A DNA stretch of 53,665 nt from Sphingopyxis sp. KK2 (lineage in GTDB: Bacteria; Pseudomonadota; Alphaproteobacteria; Sphingomonadales; Sphingomonadaceae). The stretch lies in contig NZ_LYVN01000011.1 of the NCBI RefSeq assembly GCF_001990265.1, forward strand, positions 1-53,665. Reading direction: 5' to 3'. Positions 41,844 to 51,301 of this stretch are shown in pieces. The position numbers and the translations under genes were made by a program. The notes under the pieces were generated by a model. The model searched no databases and was not told the DNA's origin. It saw nothing but the letters and a program-made list of their open reading frames with translations. Numbering within the stretch: the stretch's first letter is position 1; every line of letters begins with the position of its first letter.

Positions 41844-43005
41844 GAATTTCGTTCGCGAAGATCGCCGAGCTGACCGTCGGCGCGCCGGGGCCGCCCGCGA
41901 GCAGGCAGGTTCGCGCGCCCGGCACCGGATTGGCCGACTCGCCGCGCAGCTGCTTCACCGCTTCATAGGCGGTGCCGATGCCGTGGATGAAGCCTTGCGC
42001 GAAATTGCCGCCGCCGGTGTTCACCGGCAGCTTGCCCGTCGGCGCGATGAGGTTGTCGAAGCGCACCACTTCGGCGACATTCTCATAGGTGCAGAAGCCA
42101 TGGTCGATCAGCGACGCGACGCCCTGCGCGCTGAAATTCTCATAAAGCTGCACCACGTCGATGTCGGCGGGCGATAGACCAGTTTCGGCGTAGAGTCGCC
42201 GCGCGATCGGACGGAAACCAGCGGTCGCGTACAGCGCCTCGTCATCGTTTTCGAGCAGGTCGCCCCACCCCTTCTCGGCGCCGTTCGCGCAGCCGAGCAG
42301 ATAGGCGGGCGGCCTTTTCAGATCGCGCGCGCGCTCGGCCGACACCATCAGGAAGGCGGCGGCGCCGTCATTCTCGCGGCTGCAGTCGAACAGCCGGAAG
42401 GGCTCGGCGATCCAGCGCGAATTGCGCATCTCTTCGAGGTCGAATTCGCTGCCATAGGCGACCGCCTCGGGATTGCGCGATCCGTGATAATAGGAGGCGC
42501 GTACCAGCTCCTCGGCAACCGATGCCGGTACGCCATGATGTTCGTACATGCGATTGGCGCGGATCGCGCACACCTGTGCCGGCGCGACGATTCCGGCGGC
42601 GAGCATATGATCGTTGAGATGATGCGCCATCACCGCCGCCGACAGCCGCCCGCTCGATCCCTCGACCAGCGCGCGGAAGACGATCACCGCGCTCGCCTGC
42701 CCCGACAAGATCGCCGCCGCCGCGAGGCCGAATGCGCCCGCGACGCCGCCGCCGCCGCCGCCCCAGACGACGCTCGACCATTTGAGCTCGCGCGTGCCGA
42801 GCGCCGGCATCAGCCGCACGGGTTCGTTCTTGTCGTCGCCATAAGAGACGAAGCCGTCGACCTCGGCGGGATCGAAGCCCGCATCGGCGCAGGCCGCAAG
42901 GATCGCCTCGACGAGTACGCCCTGTTCAGGCAGCGGCGAGGCGCCGCGCTTATACTGGCGCAGACCGATGCCCGCGACCGCGGTGGTTCCGTAAAGCGGA
43001 TGCAT
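41839..43005 (-). CDS. Thiolase-like protein lacking the nucleophilic Cys (Ltp-type aldolase partner)
   Basis: This 388-residue thiolase-fold protein has GGGNFAQGFIHGIGTAYEAVKQL near its end, in the SCP-2 thiolase pattern. The nucleophile loop, which reads VEAACASST in the thiolase at 13347, is VVWGGGGGGVAG here, without Cys. DVVQLYENFSAQG also replaces the His-bearing EVHDASS. Such proteins pair with DUF35 partners; the best known, Ltp2-ChsH2, is a retro-aldolase that removes a steroid side chain. The DUF35 gene lies directly upstream with an ATGA overlap. A C-C lyase role on a 3-hydroxyacyl-CoA is likely. Confidence 0.85.
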   Translation of the reverse strand: MHPLYGTTAVAGIGLRQYKRGASPLPEQGVLVEAILAACADAGFDPAEVDGFVSYGDDKNEPVRLMPALGTRELKWSSVVWGGGGGGVAGAFGLAAAAILSGQASAVIVFRALVEGSSGRLSAAVMAHHLNDHMLAAGIVAPAQVCAIRANRMYEHHGVPASVAEELVRASYYHGSRNPEAVAYGSEFDLEEMRNSRWIAEPFRLFDCSRENDGAAAFLMVSAERARDLKRPPAYLLGCANGAEKGWGDLLENDDEALYATAGFRPIARRLYAETGLSPADIDVVQLYENFSAQGVASLIDHGFCTYENVAEVVRFDNLIAPTGKLPVNTGGGNFAQGFIHGIGTAYEAVKQLRGESANPVPGARTCLLAGGPGAPTVSSAIFANEIP

Positions 43006-43403
43006 CAGCCGCGGCTCCAGATAATCGTGGGAATGTCGCGGCCCTCGACGCGCGTCGCGCCGATCCGCCCGGCGATGGCTTCGCCGATCGCCGGATCGAC
43101 CTGGTCGGGATCGTCGAGGCGGCCGAGCAGCCGGATCCCGCAATCGTCGACCGTCGCGACGATCGAGACGAAAGGCAGATCGAGGCTCTCGGTAAAACCG
43201 AAGCGGTGCCAGGTCCGCGTCCACGAAAAGATCGTCGCGCGCATCGACCGCTCGACCCATTCTATCGTCTCACTGCCGCAGGGACCGCAGCGGCTCACCG
43301 CCGGCCACAGCCAGTCGCCGCAACCGCCGCAGCGCGGAAGCATCAGCCGGCCTTCGGCGAGGCCATTCCAATAGGGCGCATCGGCGCCGTCATTCGCATC
43401 CAT
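43005..43403 (-). CDS. DUF35 OB-fold protein with zinc ribbon (acyl-CoA binding)
   Basis: This 132-residue protein has an N-terminal helix, a rubredoxin-like zinc ribbon with C25-x2-C28 and C39-x2-C42 (LPRCGGCGDW, SRCGPCGSE), and an OB-fold (SWTRTWHRFGFTESLDLPFV, GIRLLGRLDD). This is the DUF35/ChsH2 architecture that binds CoA esters and partners thiolase-like proteins. Here it stands alone rather than fused to a MaoC hydratase. It starts 2 bp after the P450 stop and overlaps the thiolase-like gene, so the two subunits are made in equal amounts. Confidence 0.88.
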   Translation of the reverse strand: MDANDGADAPYWNGLAEGRLMLPRCGGCGDWLWPAVSRCGPCGSETIEWVERSMRATIFSWTRTWHRFGFTESLDLPFVSIVATVDDCGIRLLGRLDDPDQVDPAIGEAIAGRIGATRVEGRDIPTIIWSRG

Positions 43404-43405
43404 GA

Positions 43406-44626
43406 TCAGCCCGCCACCGTCCACTCGAGCGGCAGCGTTTCGAGCGCCATCACCGTGCCGATGCGGAACGCATGTTTTTCGCCCGGCGTCGCGCGAAAGG
43501 CCGGAACGCGCTTCACCCATTCCTCGGTCAGGATGCGCAACTCGGCGCGGCCAAGGACATGGCCGACACACAGATGCGGACCCGAGGAGAAGGTCAGGTG
43601 CGCGGTCTTCTTCCGGTCGAGATCGAACGCATTCGGCGCCTCGAACTTCGCGGGGTCGCGGCTGCCGAGGCAGAGGATATTGAGCACCATCTCGCCCTCG
43701 CGAAACTGCGCCTCGCCGATCGCCTGATCCTGCACCACCAATCGCGGGGTGTTGACGACGCCATAGAGGCGCACCGCCTCGTCGGCGAAGGCGGAGATCA
43801 GCGACGGGTCGGCGGCGAGCCGCGCCTGGACATCGGGCATCTGCGCGAGCTGCTGAAAGGCGAAGCCGGTGACGTTGGTCACCGTATCCATCCCGCCGAG
43901 GAAGAGCACGAAGCTCATCGCGAGGATCTCGTCGTCGCTCATCGTCCGGCCGTCGATATCGACGGTAATGAAGTGCGACATCAGCTTGTCGTCGGGCGCG
44001 GCCCTTTTTTCCTCGATCAGCGCCTTCATCTCGCCGAGGATCGCGGCGCTGAGCCGGCCCATTTCGGCCTCGTCATTCTGCGCCGAGAAAAAGGCCTCGG
44101 CGAGCGCGCGGAAATCATGGAGCCGCGACAGGTCCATACCCATCAGTTCCATGAAGACGCTGACCGGGAACAGCTTCGCCAGATCGGCCTGAAAATCGCA
44201 CGCGCCCTTCGCGGCGACGGCGTCGACCAGTTCGACCGCCCATTCGCGGATACGCGGTTCGAGCGCCTTGATCGCCGCCGGTCCGAACATCGGCATCATC
44301 GCCCGGCGATAGGGCAGATTCTCGGGCGGATCGAGGCTGAGCGGAATGAAGAAAGGCGGGTTCTCGACGCGCGGGATCTGCATCTCGCGGACCGAGAAAT
44401 GCTCGGGATCGAGCACGACCTGGCTGATGGCATCGAAGCTCTTGACGATCCAGTGGCCGCCGTTGAGCCGGGTCCAGAAGATGTCGGGCGCATCGGCCAG
44501 CGCCGCTGCATAGGTTCCCTGCACATCCTCGCCGATGCGCGGATCGGCATAGATGTCGAAATCGAAAACCAGATGCGCCGGAATATGCGGCGGCACCGGC
44601 GCGGCGGCGAGCCCAAGGGCGGTCAT
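43406..44626 (-). CDS. Cytochrome P450
   Basis: This 406-residue soluble bacterial P450 has the oxygen-activation helix LFLGGMDTVTN (D247, T248), ExxR at E283-R286 (DEAVRLYG) and the heme loop FSSGPHLCVGHVLGR with C353. Its length is typical for class I P450s, which need a separate ferredoxin and reductase; none is encoded in the window. Sphingomonad relatives hydroxylate terpenes, steroids or aromatic alkyl groups. It lies between the CoA ligase and the DUF35 gene in the Rieske operon. The acyl-CoA enzymes around it suggest that it attacks a side chain. Confidence 0.95.
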   Translation of the reverse strand: MTALGLAAAPVPPHIPAHLVFDFDIYADPRIGEDVQGTYAAALADAPDIFWTRLNGGHWIVKSFDAISQVVLDPEHFSVREMQIPRVENPPFFIPLSLDPPENLPYRRAMMPMFGPAAIKALEPRIREWAVELVDAVAAKGACDFQADLAKLFPVSVFMELMGMDLSRLHDFRALAEAFFSAQNDEAEMGRLSAAILGEMKALIEEKRAAPDDKLMSHFITVDIDGRTMSDDEILAMSFVLFLGGMDTVTNVTGFAFQQLAQMPDVQARLAADPSLISAFADEAVRLYGVVNTPRLVVQDQAIGEAQFREGEMVLNILCLGSRDPAKFEAPNAFDLDRKKTAHLTFSSGPHLCVGHVLGRAELRILTEEWVKRVPAFRATPGEKHAFRIGTVMALETLPLEWTVAG

Positions 44627-44636
44627 ATGTTGCTCC

Positions 44637-46136
44637 TCATCGCACGCGCTCCATCGTCTCGTGCGCGCCGGCGTACAGCTCGCGCACTGCGGGTTTGGAC
44701 AATTTTCCGGTGGCCAGTCGCGGCAGCGGGTCGGCCGAAAAGGCGACGTAACGCGGTACCTTGTAGTTCGAGAGATTGACGTTGCAGTGCGCGATAAGCG
44801 CCGCAACATTGACCTCGGCCGTACCATGATAGACGACGAACGGAGTCTCGCCGAACTTCTCATCGGGCGCGGCGATCGCCAGCGCCTCGACCACGCCGGG
44901 GAATTCGCAGACCACGCGTTCGACCTCGGCGGCCGAGATGTTGAGCCCGCCCGAGATGATCAGGTCCTTCATCCGGTCAACGAAGGTCAGCAGGCCGCGC
45001 TCGTCGAGCGTCCCGATATCGCCCGACCAGAGCCAGCCGTCGCGGATCGCCTTGGCCGTCTCTTCCGGGTTGCGCCAATAACCCTGCATCATCCCCGGCG
45101 AGCGCATGACGATCTCGCCCGGTTCGCCGGGATCGCAGGGGCTGCCGTCGGGACGCAGCACACGCACTTCCATGAAGATACCGCCCCATCCGCATTTCTC
45201 GGGCTCGTCGATCGCCAGATGCTCCGGCATCATGGTGACGTTTCCGCCGACCTCGGTCTGGCCGTAAATCTGGCGGATCGTGATGCCCTTCGTCTTCCAG
45301 ATGTCGAGCAATTGCCGGCTGACCCGCGCGCCGCCTGCGGTGGCGAGGCGGATCGACGACAGATCGGCATCGGTGAAGCCGGGCGCGCGCGCGATCGCCT
45401 CAAAAAAAGTCGGCACCGCGCCGAAGCAATTGATCTTCTCGTCCTGCAGCAGTTGCAGGATCGCGTCGGGAACGAAGGCGGGCTCCATGAAGATGGTGCA
45501 GCCCTGTGTCGTGTAATGCATCAGCTGGACGAAGCCCGCCGAGGTGTTGAGCGGCGCCAGGCTGATCACGCGCGCGCCGGGCGACGAGGAGGTCTCCTCG
45601 AGCGACCAGCAGGCAGCATAAGCGGTCATCGAACGGTTGGTGAAGACGACGCCCTTGGGCTTTGCGGTCGAGCCGCTTGTCGCGATGATGACGACCGGCG
45701 CGTCGGGCTGCGGATCATGGGCGGGCGCCGCGTCGGCGCCGTGCCGCAGCACCTCGATCTCGGCCATCGGGCGCGGGCTCAGCCCCGCCGCCGCGACATT
45801 GGCCTCGAACTCGGGTGCTGCAAAAGTGAAGCGCGGTTCGGTCGTCTCGCACAATTCGCGTATTTCGCGCGGGGTGAAACGGAAGTTGACCGGATTGACG
45901 ATGCCGCCTGCGCGGATGATGCCCATGAGCAGCGCGCAATAGGCCAGGCTGTTGGTCGAGCAGATCGCGACGCGGTCGCCGGGTTGCAAGCCGTCGGCCT
46001 CGAGCATCGCCGCGACGCGGTCGGACCAGCCCTTATAATCGGCATAGGTCAGCCGGTCGCCGCCGAGCACGACGGCGGGCTGTTCGGGCCGCATGCGCGC
46101 CCACCAATCCATAGCGCTTGGCAAAGTCTGCGCCAT
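44637..46136 (-). CDS. Acyl-CoA synthetase (AMP-binding)
   Basis: This 499-residue ANL-superfamily ligase has the P-loop IATSGSTAKPKGVVF, QIYGQTEVGGNVT, GEPGEIVMRSPGMMQGYW, and WSGDIGTLDERGLLTFVDRMKDLIISGG at the hinge. The catalytic Lys is in ATGKLSKPA. It activates a carboxylic acid to the CoA ester. It follows the Rieske gene by 37 bp and precedes the P450, so it belongs to the same operon. Its substrate is probably the acid formed by the GMC oxidoreductase and aldehyde dehydrogenase of locus C. Confidence 0.92.
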   Translation of the reverse strand: MAQTLPSAMDWWARMRPEQPAVVLGGDRLTYADYKGWSDRVAAMLEADGLQPGDRVAICSTNSLAYCALLMGIIRAGGIVNPVNFRFTPREIRELCETTEPRFTFAAPEFEANVAAAGLSPRPMAEIEVLRHGADAAPAHDPQPDAPVVIIATSGSTAKPKGVVFTNRSMTAYAACWSLEETSSSPGARVISLAPLNTSAGFVQLMHYTTQGCTIFMEPAFVPDAILQLLQDEKINCFGAVPTFFEAIARAPGFTDADLSSIRLATAGGARVSRQLLDIWKTKGITIRQIYGQTEVGGNVTMMPEHLAIDEPEKCGWGGIFMEVRVLRPDGSPCDPGEPGEIVMRSPGMMQGYWRNPEETAKAIRDGWLWSGDIGTLDERGLLTFVDRMKDLIISGGLNISAAEVERVVCEFPGVVEALAIAAPDEKFGETPFVVYHGTAEVNVAALIAHCNVNLSNYKVPRYVAFSADPLPRLATGKLSKPAVRELYAGAHETMERVR

Positions 46137-46173
46137 CAGTCCCTCTCCGTCCGGTCTGTTGCCGGTTCAATAA

Positions 46174-47352
46174 TCACAGAAGCGCTTCGATCGCTTCATA
46201 ATAGCGCACGATATTGGTCTCGAGCCCGCAATAGACGGTCTCCTCGGGCACGCCTGCATTCAACCCCTGCTGGCTGATCTCGGCGGCGCGGAAATCCTCG
46301 CCGCCGAAGACGCTGAGGATCAGTTCGTAAGAGCGTGCGAACACTTCCTCGGCCTTCGGCGTCGATGCCGCCCCGGGCGTGAGCATGAAATATTCGACCG
46401 TGGTGCGGTCGGGACCGCGCGGCATCAGCAGCATGACGCTGGTATAATATTGGCTCGTCACCACGACGCAGTTCGGGAAGGCGGTATAGGCGTGCGTCAC
46501 CAGCTTGTGGACGTTCGCCGCCGGGTCCTCGTCGAGCATCTCGGGGACATAACCGATGCGCCCCGACACTTGCCGGATGTTCGGCCCGAACATGTCGACG
46601 ATGTTCGGCGCATCCTGAAACTTGTCGCCGATCGACGCGGCGTGGAGCCGCTGGACATGATAGCCCTCGAGGAAGGGTTCGAGCACGACCTTCCAATTGG
46701 CTTTGAGGTCGAAACTCTTGCGGCCATAGACATGCGCCGAAGCGATGCCGATCGCGGTGAAATCGTCGGCGACCTGCTGCGACAGGTTCGACCAGTCGGC
46801 AGGAATGTCGCGGTTGAGCTGGACATAGACGATGCCGCCCCACTCGCGCGCTTCGAGTTCGGCGAGGCCGCGCCGGCTCTTGTCGAAATCCTGAAACGCC
46901 TCGCTGCGCGACACGCCGATCAGCTTGCCGTCGATGCCATAGGTCCAGGCGTGATAGGGACAGGTCACGCGGCCCTGCTTGTGGACCGCGCAATCCTCGA
47001 GCAGCTTCGACCCCTTGTGCTGGCACGCGTTGACGAAGGCCTTGATCGTGCCGTCGCGGGTGCGCGAGACGAGCATCGGAAAGCCATAGCTGTCGTTGGC
47101 GACGATGCTGCCGGGTTCGAGCAGCGCCGACACGGTGACGGGCACCGGATAGCGGCGGAATATCTTTTGCTGTTCGAGGTCGAACCGGTCCTGGCCGGTG
47201 AAGATCGCATTGGGCCGCGTCGCGCCGAACGGCACGACGACCGCGTCCTTTTCGGCCGGGATCTTGCGGATCGCGTCGATCTGGCTCGGCGTCAGGTCGG
47301 CGAGCTTGGTCAGCTTACGCTCGGGGCGTGCAACTTCTGCAACATCGCGCAT
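46174..47352 (-). CDS. Rieske non-heme iron oxygenase, alpha-subunit type
   Basis: This 392-residue oxygenase has the Rieske cluster ligands C110/H112 (NACQHKGS) and C131/H134 (VTCPYHAW), and the mononuclear iron ligands H232 and H237 in LEPFLEGYHVQRLH. The layout matches ring-hydroxylating or demethylating oxygenases of the CntA/stachydrine/phthalate groups. No small subunit or dedicated reductase is seen nearby. It leads the operon Rieske-ligase-P450-DUF35-thiolase-like, and a 13-bp palindrome lies 50 bp upstream. It probably makes the first or an early hydroxylation. Confidence 0.93.
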   Translation of the reverse strand: MRDVAEVARPERKLTKLADLTPSQIDAIRKIPAEKDAVVVPFGATRPNAIFTGQDRFDLEQQKIFRRYPVPVTVSALLEPGSIVANDSYGFPMLVSRTRDGTIKAFVNACQHKGSKLLEDCAVHKQGRVTCPYHAWTYGIDGKLIGVSRSEAFQDFDKSRRGLAELEAREWGGIVYVQLNRDIPADWSNLSQQVADDFTAIGIASAHVYGRKSFDLKANWKVVLEPFLEGYHVQRLHAASIGDKFQDAPNIVDMFGPNIRQVSGRIGYVPEMLDEDPAANVHKLVTHAYTAFPNCVVVTSQYYTSVMLLMPRGPDRTTVEYFMLTPGAASTPKAEEVFARSYELILSVFGGEDFRAAEISQQGLNAGVPEETVYCGLETNIVRYYEAIEALL

Positions 47353-47401
47353 ATCGCCAATCCTCTCCTTATCGTTGGTAACAGCCTATTCCACCCTTTA
47401 C

Positions 47402-47414
47402 CTAATGACAATAG
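47402..47414. promoter_or_regulatory. Candidate TetR operator between Rieske operon and GMC gene
   Basis: CTAATGACAATAG differs at one position from the perfect palindrome at 52778. It lies 50 bp from the Rieske start and 59 bp from the GMC start. Confidence 0.65.
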
Positions 47415-47472
47415 TTTTTTATGGAAGATTTGAGAGCACCGCAAAAGCGGCCGATATCGAAGGGAAACGAGG

Positions 47473-49089
47473 ATGGACTTCGACTATGTCATCTGCGGGG
47501 CGGGCGCTGCGGGATGTGTGCTGGCCTATCGCCTTTCCGAGAATCCGCAGATCAGAGTCGCGCTGATCGAAGCGGGGCCGCGCGACCGCCATCCGTTCAT
47601 CGCGATGCCCAAAGGCCTCGCCAAGGTGATGCAGGACCCGAAGCATCTGTGGGTGCATATGAGCGAGCCCGAGGCATCGACCGCGGGCCAGTCCGAAGCC
47701 TGGGTGCGCGGGCGCGTGCTCGGCGGGTCGTCGTCGGTCAACGGGATGATGTATGTGCGCGGCCAGCCCGCCGATTTCGACGCGATCGCCGAGCAGTCGA
47801 GCGACGACTGGAGCTGGGCGCATATCGGTGCAGCCTATCGCGCCTTCGAGAATCACGAGCTCGGCGGTGCCGAAACACGCGGCGATGCGGGGCCGATGAA
47901 GATTTCGATGCCGACGCAGCACCTGCCGATTTCGGACGCGCAGGTCGCGGCGGGCGAAGCAATGGGCTGGGCCAACAAGCCCGACATCAATGCCCCCGAC
48001 GATCAGGTGGCGATCGGCTATGCCCCGCGCACCATCTTCAAGGGCAAGCGCCAGAGCGCGGCACAGGCGTTCCTGCGCCCCGCCGAAAAGCGGCCCAACC
48101 TGACGATTCTGACCGACCGCACCGTCGACCGCGTGATCTTCGACGGCATCCGTGCTGTGGGCGTCGAGGTGCTTCATAATGGTCAGCGCGAGACGATCGG
48201 CGCCGCGCATGAAGTCATCGTCTGCGGCGGTGCGATGGCGAGCCCGGCGCTCCTCGAGCGATCGGGCGTCGGCGACAAGGACCGCCTCGCCGCGCTCGGT
48301 ATCCCGCTCGTCCACCACAATCCCGAGGTCGGCGAAGGGCTGATCGAACATCGCGGCATCATCATGCAGTGGAAGCTGACCAAGGCGGCGCTGTCGCAGA
48401 ACCGCGTCTTCGGCGGCTGGCGCCTGCTGCTCGCGACGCTGCGCTATTATCTGACCGGTGACGGACCGATGTCGGCGGCGGCCTATGAGATCGGCGGCTG
48501 GTTCAAGACGCGCCCTGGTCTCAACCGCCCCGACGCGCAGATGCTGATCGCGCCCTTCAGCTTCGACATGGCGACCCAGCGCACGCAGCTCGAAAAGCAT
48601 CCGGGCATGAACGCGGTCCTCTATCCGCTGCGCCCGACGTCGCGCGGCAGCATCCATATCGCTACGCGCGATCCCGATGTCGCGGCGAGCTTCAAGCCCA
48701 ATTACCGCGCGACCGAAGAGGATCGCGCCGCGATGGTCGGCGCGGTGCGCGTGATGCGCGACTATGCGCAGCAGGCACCGCTCGCGGACATGATCGCCGA
48801 GGAGACGATGCCGGGGCCTGCGTTCGACAGCGATGCCGAAATCATGGACGCCTATGACCGCTTCGGCACCTGCGGCTATCACGCCGTGGGCAGCTGCCGG
48901 ATGGGCAAGGACGCGGCGTCGGTGGTCGATCCGGCGCTGCGCGTGCGCGGGGTCGAGGGGCTTCGCGTGATCGACACCTCGATCATGCCGGTAATCCCCT
49001 CGGGCAATACCAATGGCCCGACGATGGCGATGGCGTGGCGCGCCGCCGACATCATCCTGCGCGACGCGCCGCAAGCGAAGGCGGGTTGA
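47473..49089 (+). CDS. GMC-family FAD-dependent alcohol oxidoreductase (choline dehydrogenase-like)
   Basis: This 538-residue flavoprotein has the FAD-binding start [19 protein letters not shown], the first GMC signature [20 protein letters not shown], the second signature [15 protein letters not shown], and the active-site region [12 protein letters not shown] and [20 protein letters not shown]. It oxidises a primary alcohol to an aldehyde, passing electrons to a quinone or oxygen. The acyl-CoA dehydrogenase gene starts 1 bp after its stop. With the aldehyde dehydrogenase at 51302 it forms an alcohol-to-acid route after P450 or Rieske hydroxylation. Confidence 0.95.
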   Translation: MDFDYVICGAGAAGCVLAYRLSENPQIRVALIEAGPRDRHPFIAMPKGLAKVMQDPKHLWVHMSEPEASTAGQSEAWVRGRVLGGSSSVNGMMYVRGQPADFDAIAEQSSDDWSWAHIGAAYRAFENHELGGAETRGDAGPMKISMPTQHLPISDAQVAAGEAMGWANKPDINAPDDQVAIGYAPRTIFKGKRQSAAQAFLRPAEKRPNLTILTDRTVDRVIFDGIRAVGVEVLHNGQRETIGAAHEVIVCGGAMASPALLERSGVGDKDRLAALGIPLVHHNPEVGEGLIEHRGIIMQWKLTKAALSQNRVFGGWRLLLATLRYYLTGDGPMSAAAYEIGGWFKTRPGLNRPDAQMLIAPFSFDMATQRTQLEKHPGMNAVLYPLRPTSRGSIHIATRDPDVAASFKPNYRATEEDRAAMVGAVRVMRDYAQQAPLADMIAEETMPGPAFDSDAEIMDAYDRFGTCGYHAVGSCRMGKDAASVVDPALRVRGVEGLRVIDTSIMPVIPSGNTNGPTMAMAWRAADIILRDAPQAKAG

Positions 49090-49090
49090 G

Positions 49091-50095
49091 ATGGAATTAC
49101 AGGACGCCCTCGCCGCGCGGTTCGACCGGTTGAAGTCGGGGGACGATGGCTGGCAGGCGCTCGCCGACGCCGGTGTACTCGGCCTGCCCTTCGCCGAGGC
49201 GCGTGGCGGACTCGAGTTGCCGCCGCGCGAGGGTTTTACGGTGCTCGAAGTGCTGGGCCCGCGCGCGATTGCCCTGCCCTATCTCGAATGCGTGCTGCTC
49301 GCGGGTACCCTGCTCGACCGCGCCGGCGGGGATGCCGCGGCGCTTTGGCTACCGCGCGTCGCAGCAGGCGAGGCGAAGCTCGCCCTTGCATCGATCGACG
49401 ACCGCGAGCGCGCGCGCGCGGCAATCAATGCCGCCGGCTGGCGGCTGTCGGGCGGCAAGCTGCTGGCGATCGGCGCCGCCGAGGCCGATGCGGTGATCGT
49501 GACGGCCGAGGCGGGCGACGGCCCTGCTGCCTTCCTGATCGAACGCGAGGCGCTGGCGATGAAAGCCTATCCGACGATCGACGGCCGCCGCGCCGCCGAC
49601 CTGTTGCTCGACGATGTCACGGTGTCGACCGACGCGCGGCTGCCGATCGAGCCCGAGGATATCGCCGACATCCTCGATCTCGGCGCCGCCGCCATCGCCG
49701 CCGAGGCCGCGGCGATCATGGCGCGGCTCGTTGCCGATACCCGCGATTATTGCGTCCAGCGCGAACAGTTCGGTCAGGCGATTGCACGCTTTCAGGTCGT
49801 CCAGCACCGGCTGGTCGATATGCATATCGAGGCGCGCCGCGCCGCCGCGGCCGCCGCGCTCGCGGCCGATGCGCTCGACCTCGATCCCGCCGCACGGTCG
49901 AAGGCGGTCAGCGCCGCCAAGGTCACGATCGCCGACGCCGGTCGCTTCGTCGGCCAGAATGCGGTGCAGCTTCATGGCGGCATGGGGATGACCGAGGAAC
50001 TGCCGGTGTCGGCACTGTTCAAGCGGTTGACGGTGATCGAGAGCGAGTTCGGCACGCGGGACGAGCATCTGGCGCGCTACAGGGCGCTCGCCTAG
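49091..50095 (+). CDS. Acyl-CoA dehydrogenase, short subunit
   Basis: This 334-residue protein is shorter than usual (about 380). It keeps the FAD-binding regions [24 protein letters not shown] and [21 protein letters not shown], while the N-terminal helical part is reduced. Short acyl-CoA dehydrogenases of this kind form mixed alpha2beta2 complexes in steroid side-chain degradation (ChsE1-ChsE2, FadE28-FadE29). A longer acyl-CoA dehydrogenase lies convergent with a 4-bp overlap of stop codons, and could be the partner. It desaturates the acyl-CoA formed by the locus C ligase. Confidence 0.9.
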   Translation: MELQDALAARFDRLKSGDDGWQALADAGVLGLPFAEARGGLELPPREGFTVLEVLGPRAIALPYLECVLLAGTLLDRAGGDAAALWLPRVAAGEAKLALASIDDRERARAAINAAGWRLSGGKLLAIGAAEADAVIVTAEAGDGPAAFLIEREALAMKAYPTIDGRRAADLLLDDVTVSTDARLPIEPEDIADILDLGAAAIAAEAAAIMARLVADTRDYCVQREQFGQAIARFQVVQHRLVDMHIEARRAAAAAALAADALDLDPAARSKAVSAAKVTIADAGRFVGQNAVQLHGGMGMTEELPVSALFKRLTVIESEFGTRDEHLARYRALA

Positions 50096-51297
50096 ATCGC
50101 CAGCTCAGCCTTCGCCAATATGCCGTGCTGGATCTCGTTCGTGCCCGCATAGATGCTGCTCGCGCGTTCGTTGAGATAATGGAGCGGCGCAATCGCCTGC
50201 CAGACCTCGCCGCTGCAATAATCGTCGGGTACATGTCCCGGGATCGGCCCGCCGGGCACCGCGACGCCCGGCTGGAACGCGCGCGCCAGCGGCCCCGCCG
50301 CGTCGAGCACGAGTTCGGTCACGCGCTGCTGCAGCTCGGTGCCGAGGATCTTCATCATCGACGCGTCGGTGCCGGTCGAAGCCCCCGCCGACAGACGCGA
50401 GAGGATATCGCTTTCGAGCCGGGCGAGGATATCGCAGCGGATGCGCGCCTCGGCGATCCGCACCTCGAGCGGCGCACGGCCGGGGCCCGCCGGCTGCGCC
50501 GCGACCTGTGCGGCGAGTTCGGCCAGCGCGACCTCGATCTTGGGCGCATAGGCGCTGCCGCCGCGTTCGAATTCGAGCAGATATTTGGCGACCGTCCAGC
50601 CGTCGTCGATCGTCCCGAGCACATTGGCGACGGGCACGCGGACCTGGTCGAAGAAAATCTGGTTCTGGATATGCTCGCCCGACGCCATGACGATCGGGCG
50701 CACCGCGATGCCCGGCGAGGTCATGTCGACGAGCAGGAAGCTGATCCCCTGCTGCTTGCGCGCGCCGGTCGAGGTGCGGACGAGGCAGAAGGCCCAGTTC
50801 GCGACATTCGCGTGGGTGACCCAAATCTTGCTGCCGGTGCAGACGAGGTCATCGCCGTCGCGCACCGCCTTCATCTGCAGCGCGGCAAGGTCCGACCCCG
50901 CCCCCGGCTCCGAATAGCCCTGGCACCAGAAATGCTCGCCCGACAGCATGCGCGGCAGGAACCACGCCTTTTGCGCCTCGGTGCCGAAGGCGATGATTGC
51001 GGGTCCCGCCATCTGGATTCCCATTGGCGACACCGGCGGCGCGCCCGCGCGCACGCGTTCGCTCGCGAAGATATGATGCCGGACGATGCTCCAGTCGCAT
51101 CCGCCATGCTCTACCGGCCAGGCCGGTGCGACCCAGCCCCGGGCATGGAGCTTGCGATGCCATTGCATCTGCGCCGCATGATCGGCATAGACGCTGGTCA
51201 TCAATTTCCCGGCGCGGCGCAGTTCGGGTGTCAGCTCGGCCGCGAAAAAGGCGCGAACCTCGTCGCGAAAGGCTTCATCCTCGGGGCTGAGCTGCAT
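50092..51297 (-). CDS. Acyl-CoA dehydrogenase, full-length subunit
   Basis: This 401-residue protein has the N-terminal helices from MQLSPEDEAFRDEVRAFFAAE, the FAD/substrate loop CQGYSEPGAGSDLAALQ and GSKIWVTHANVANWAFCL, and the C-terminal ASSIYAGTNEIQHGILA. It resembles the FadE-type dehydrogenases of branched or steroid acyl-CoAs. It starts 4 bp after the aldehyde dehydrogenase stop, so both are one operon. Its stop overlaps that of the short dehydrogenase on the other strand. The two probably form one heteromeric enzyme or act one after the other. Confidence 0.93.
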   Translation of the reverse strand: MQLSPEDEAFRDEVRAFFAAELTPELRRAGKLMTSVYADHAAQMQWHRKLHARGWVAPAWPVEHGGCDWSIVRHHIFASERVRAGAPPVSPMGIQMAGPAIIAFGTEAQKAWFLPRMLSGEHFWCQGYSEPGAGSDLAALQMKAVRDGDDLVCTGSKIWVTHANVANWAFCLVRTSTGARKQQGISFLLVDMTSPGIAVRPIVMASGEHIQNQIFFDQVRVPVANVLGTIDDGWTVAKYLLEFERGGSAYAPKIEVALAELAAQVAAQPAGPGRAPLEVRIAEARIRCDILARLESDILSRLSAGASTGTDASMMKILGTELQQRVTELVLDAAGPLARAFQPGVAVPGGPIPGHVPDDYCSGEVWQAIAPLHYLNERASSIYAGTNEIQHGILAKAELAI

Positions 51298-51301
51298 CGG
51301 G

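Noticed and set aside
47419-49074. 551-residue open frame on the - strand
   Set aside because: It is antisense to the GMC oxidoreductase, which has all its family signatures.
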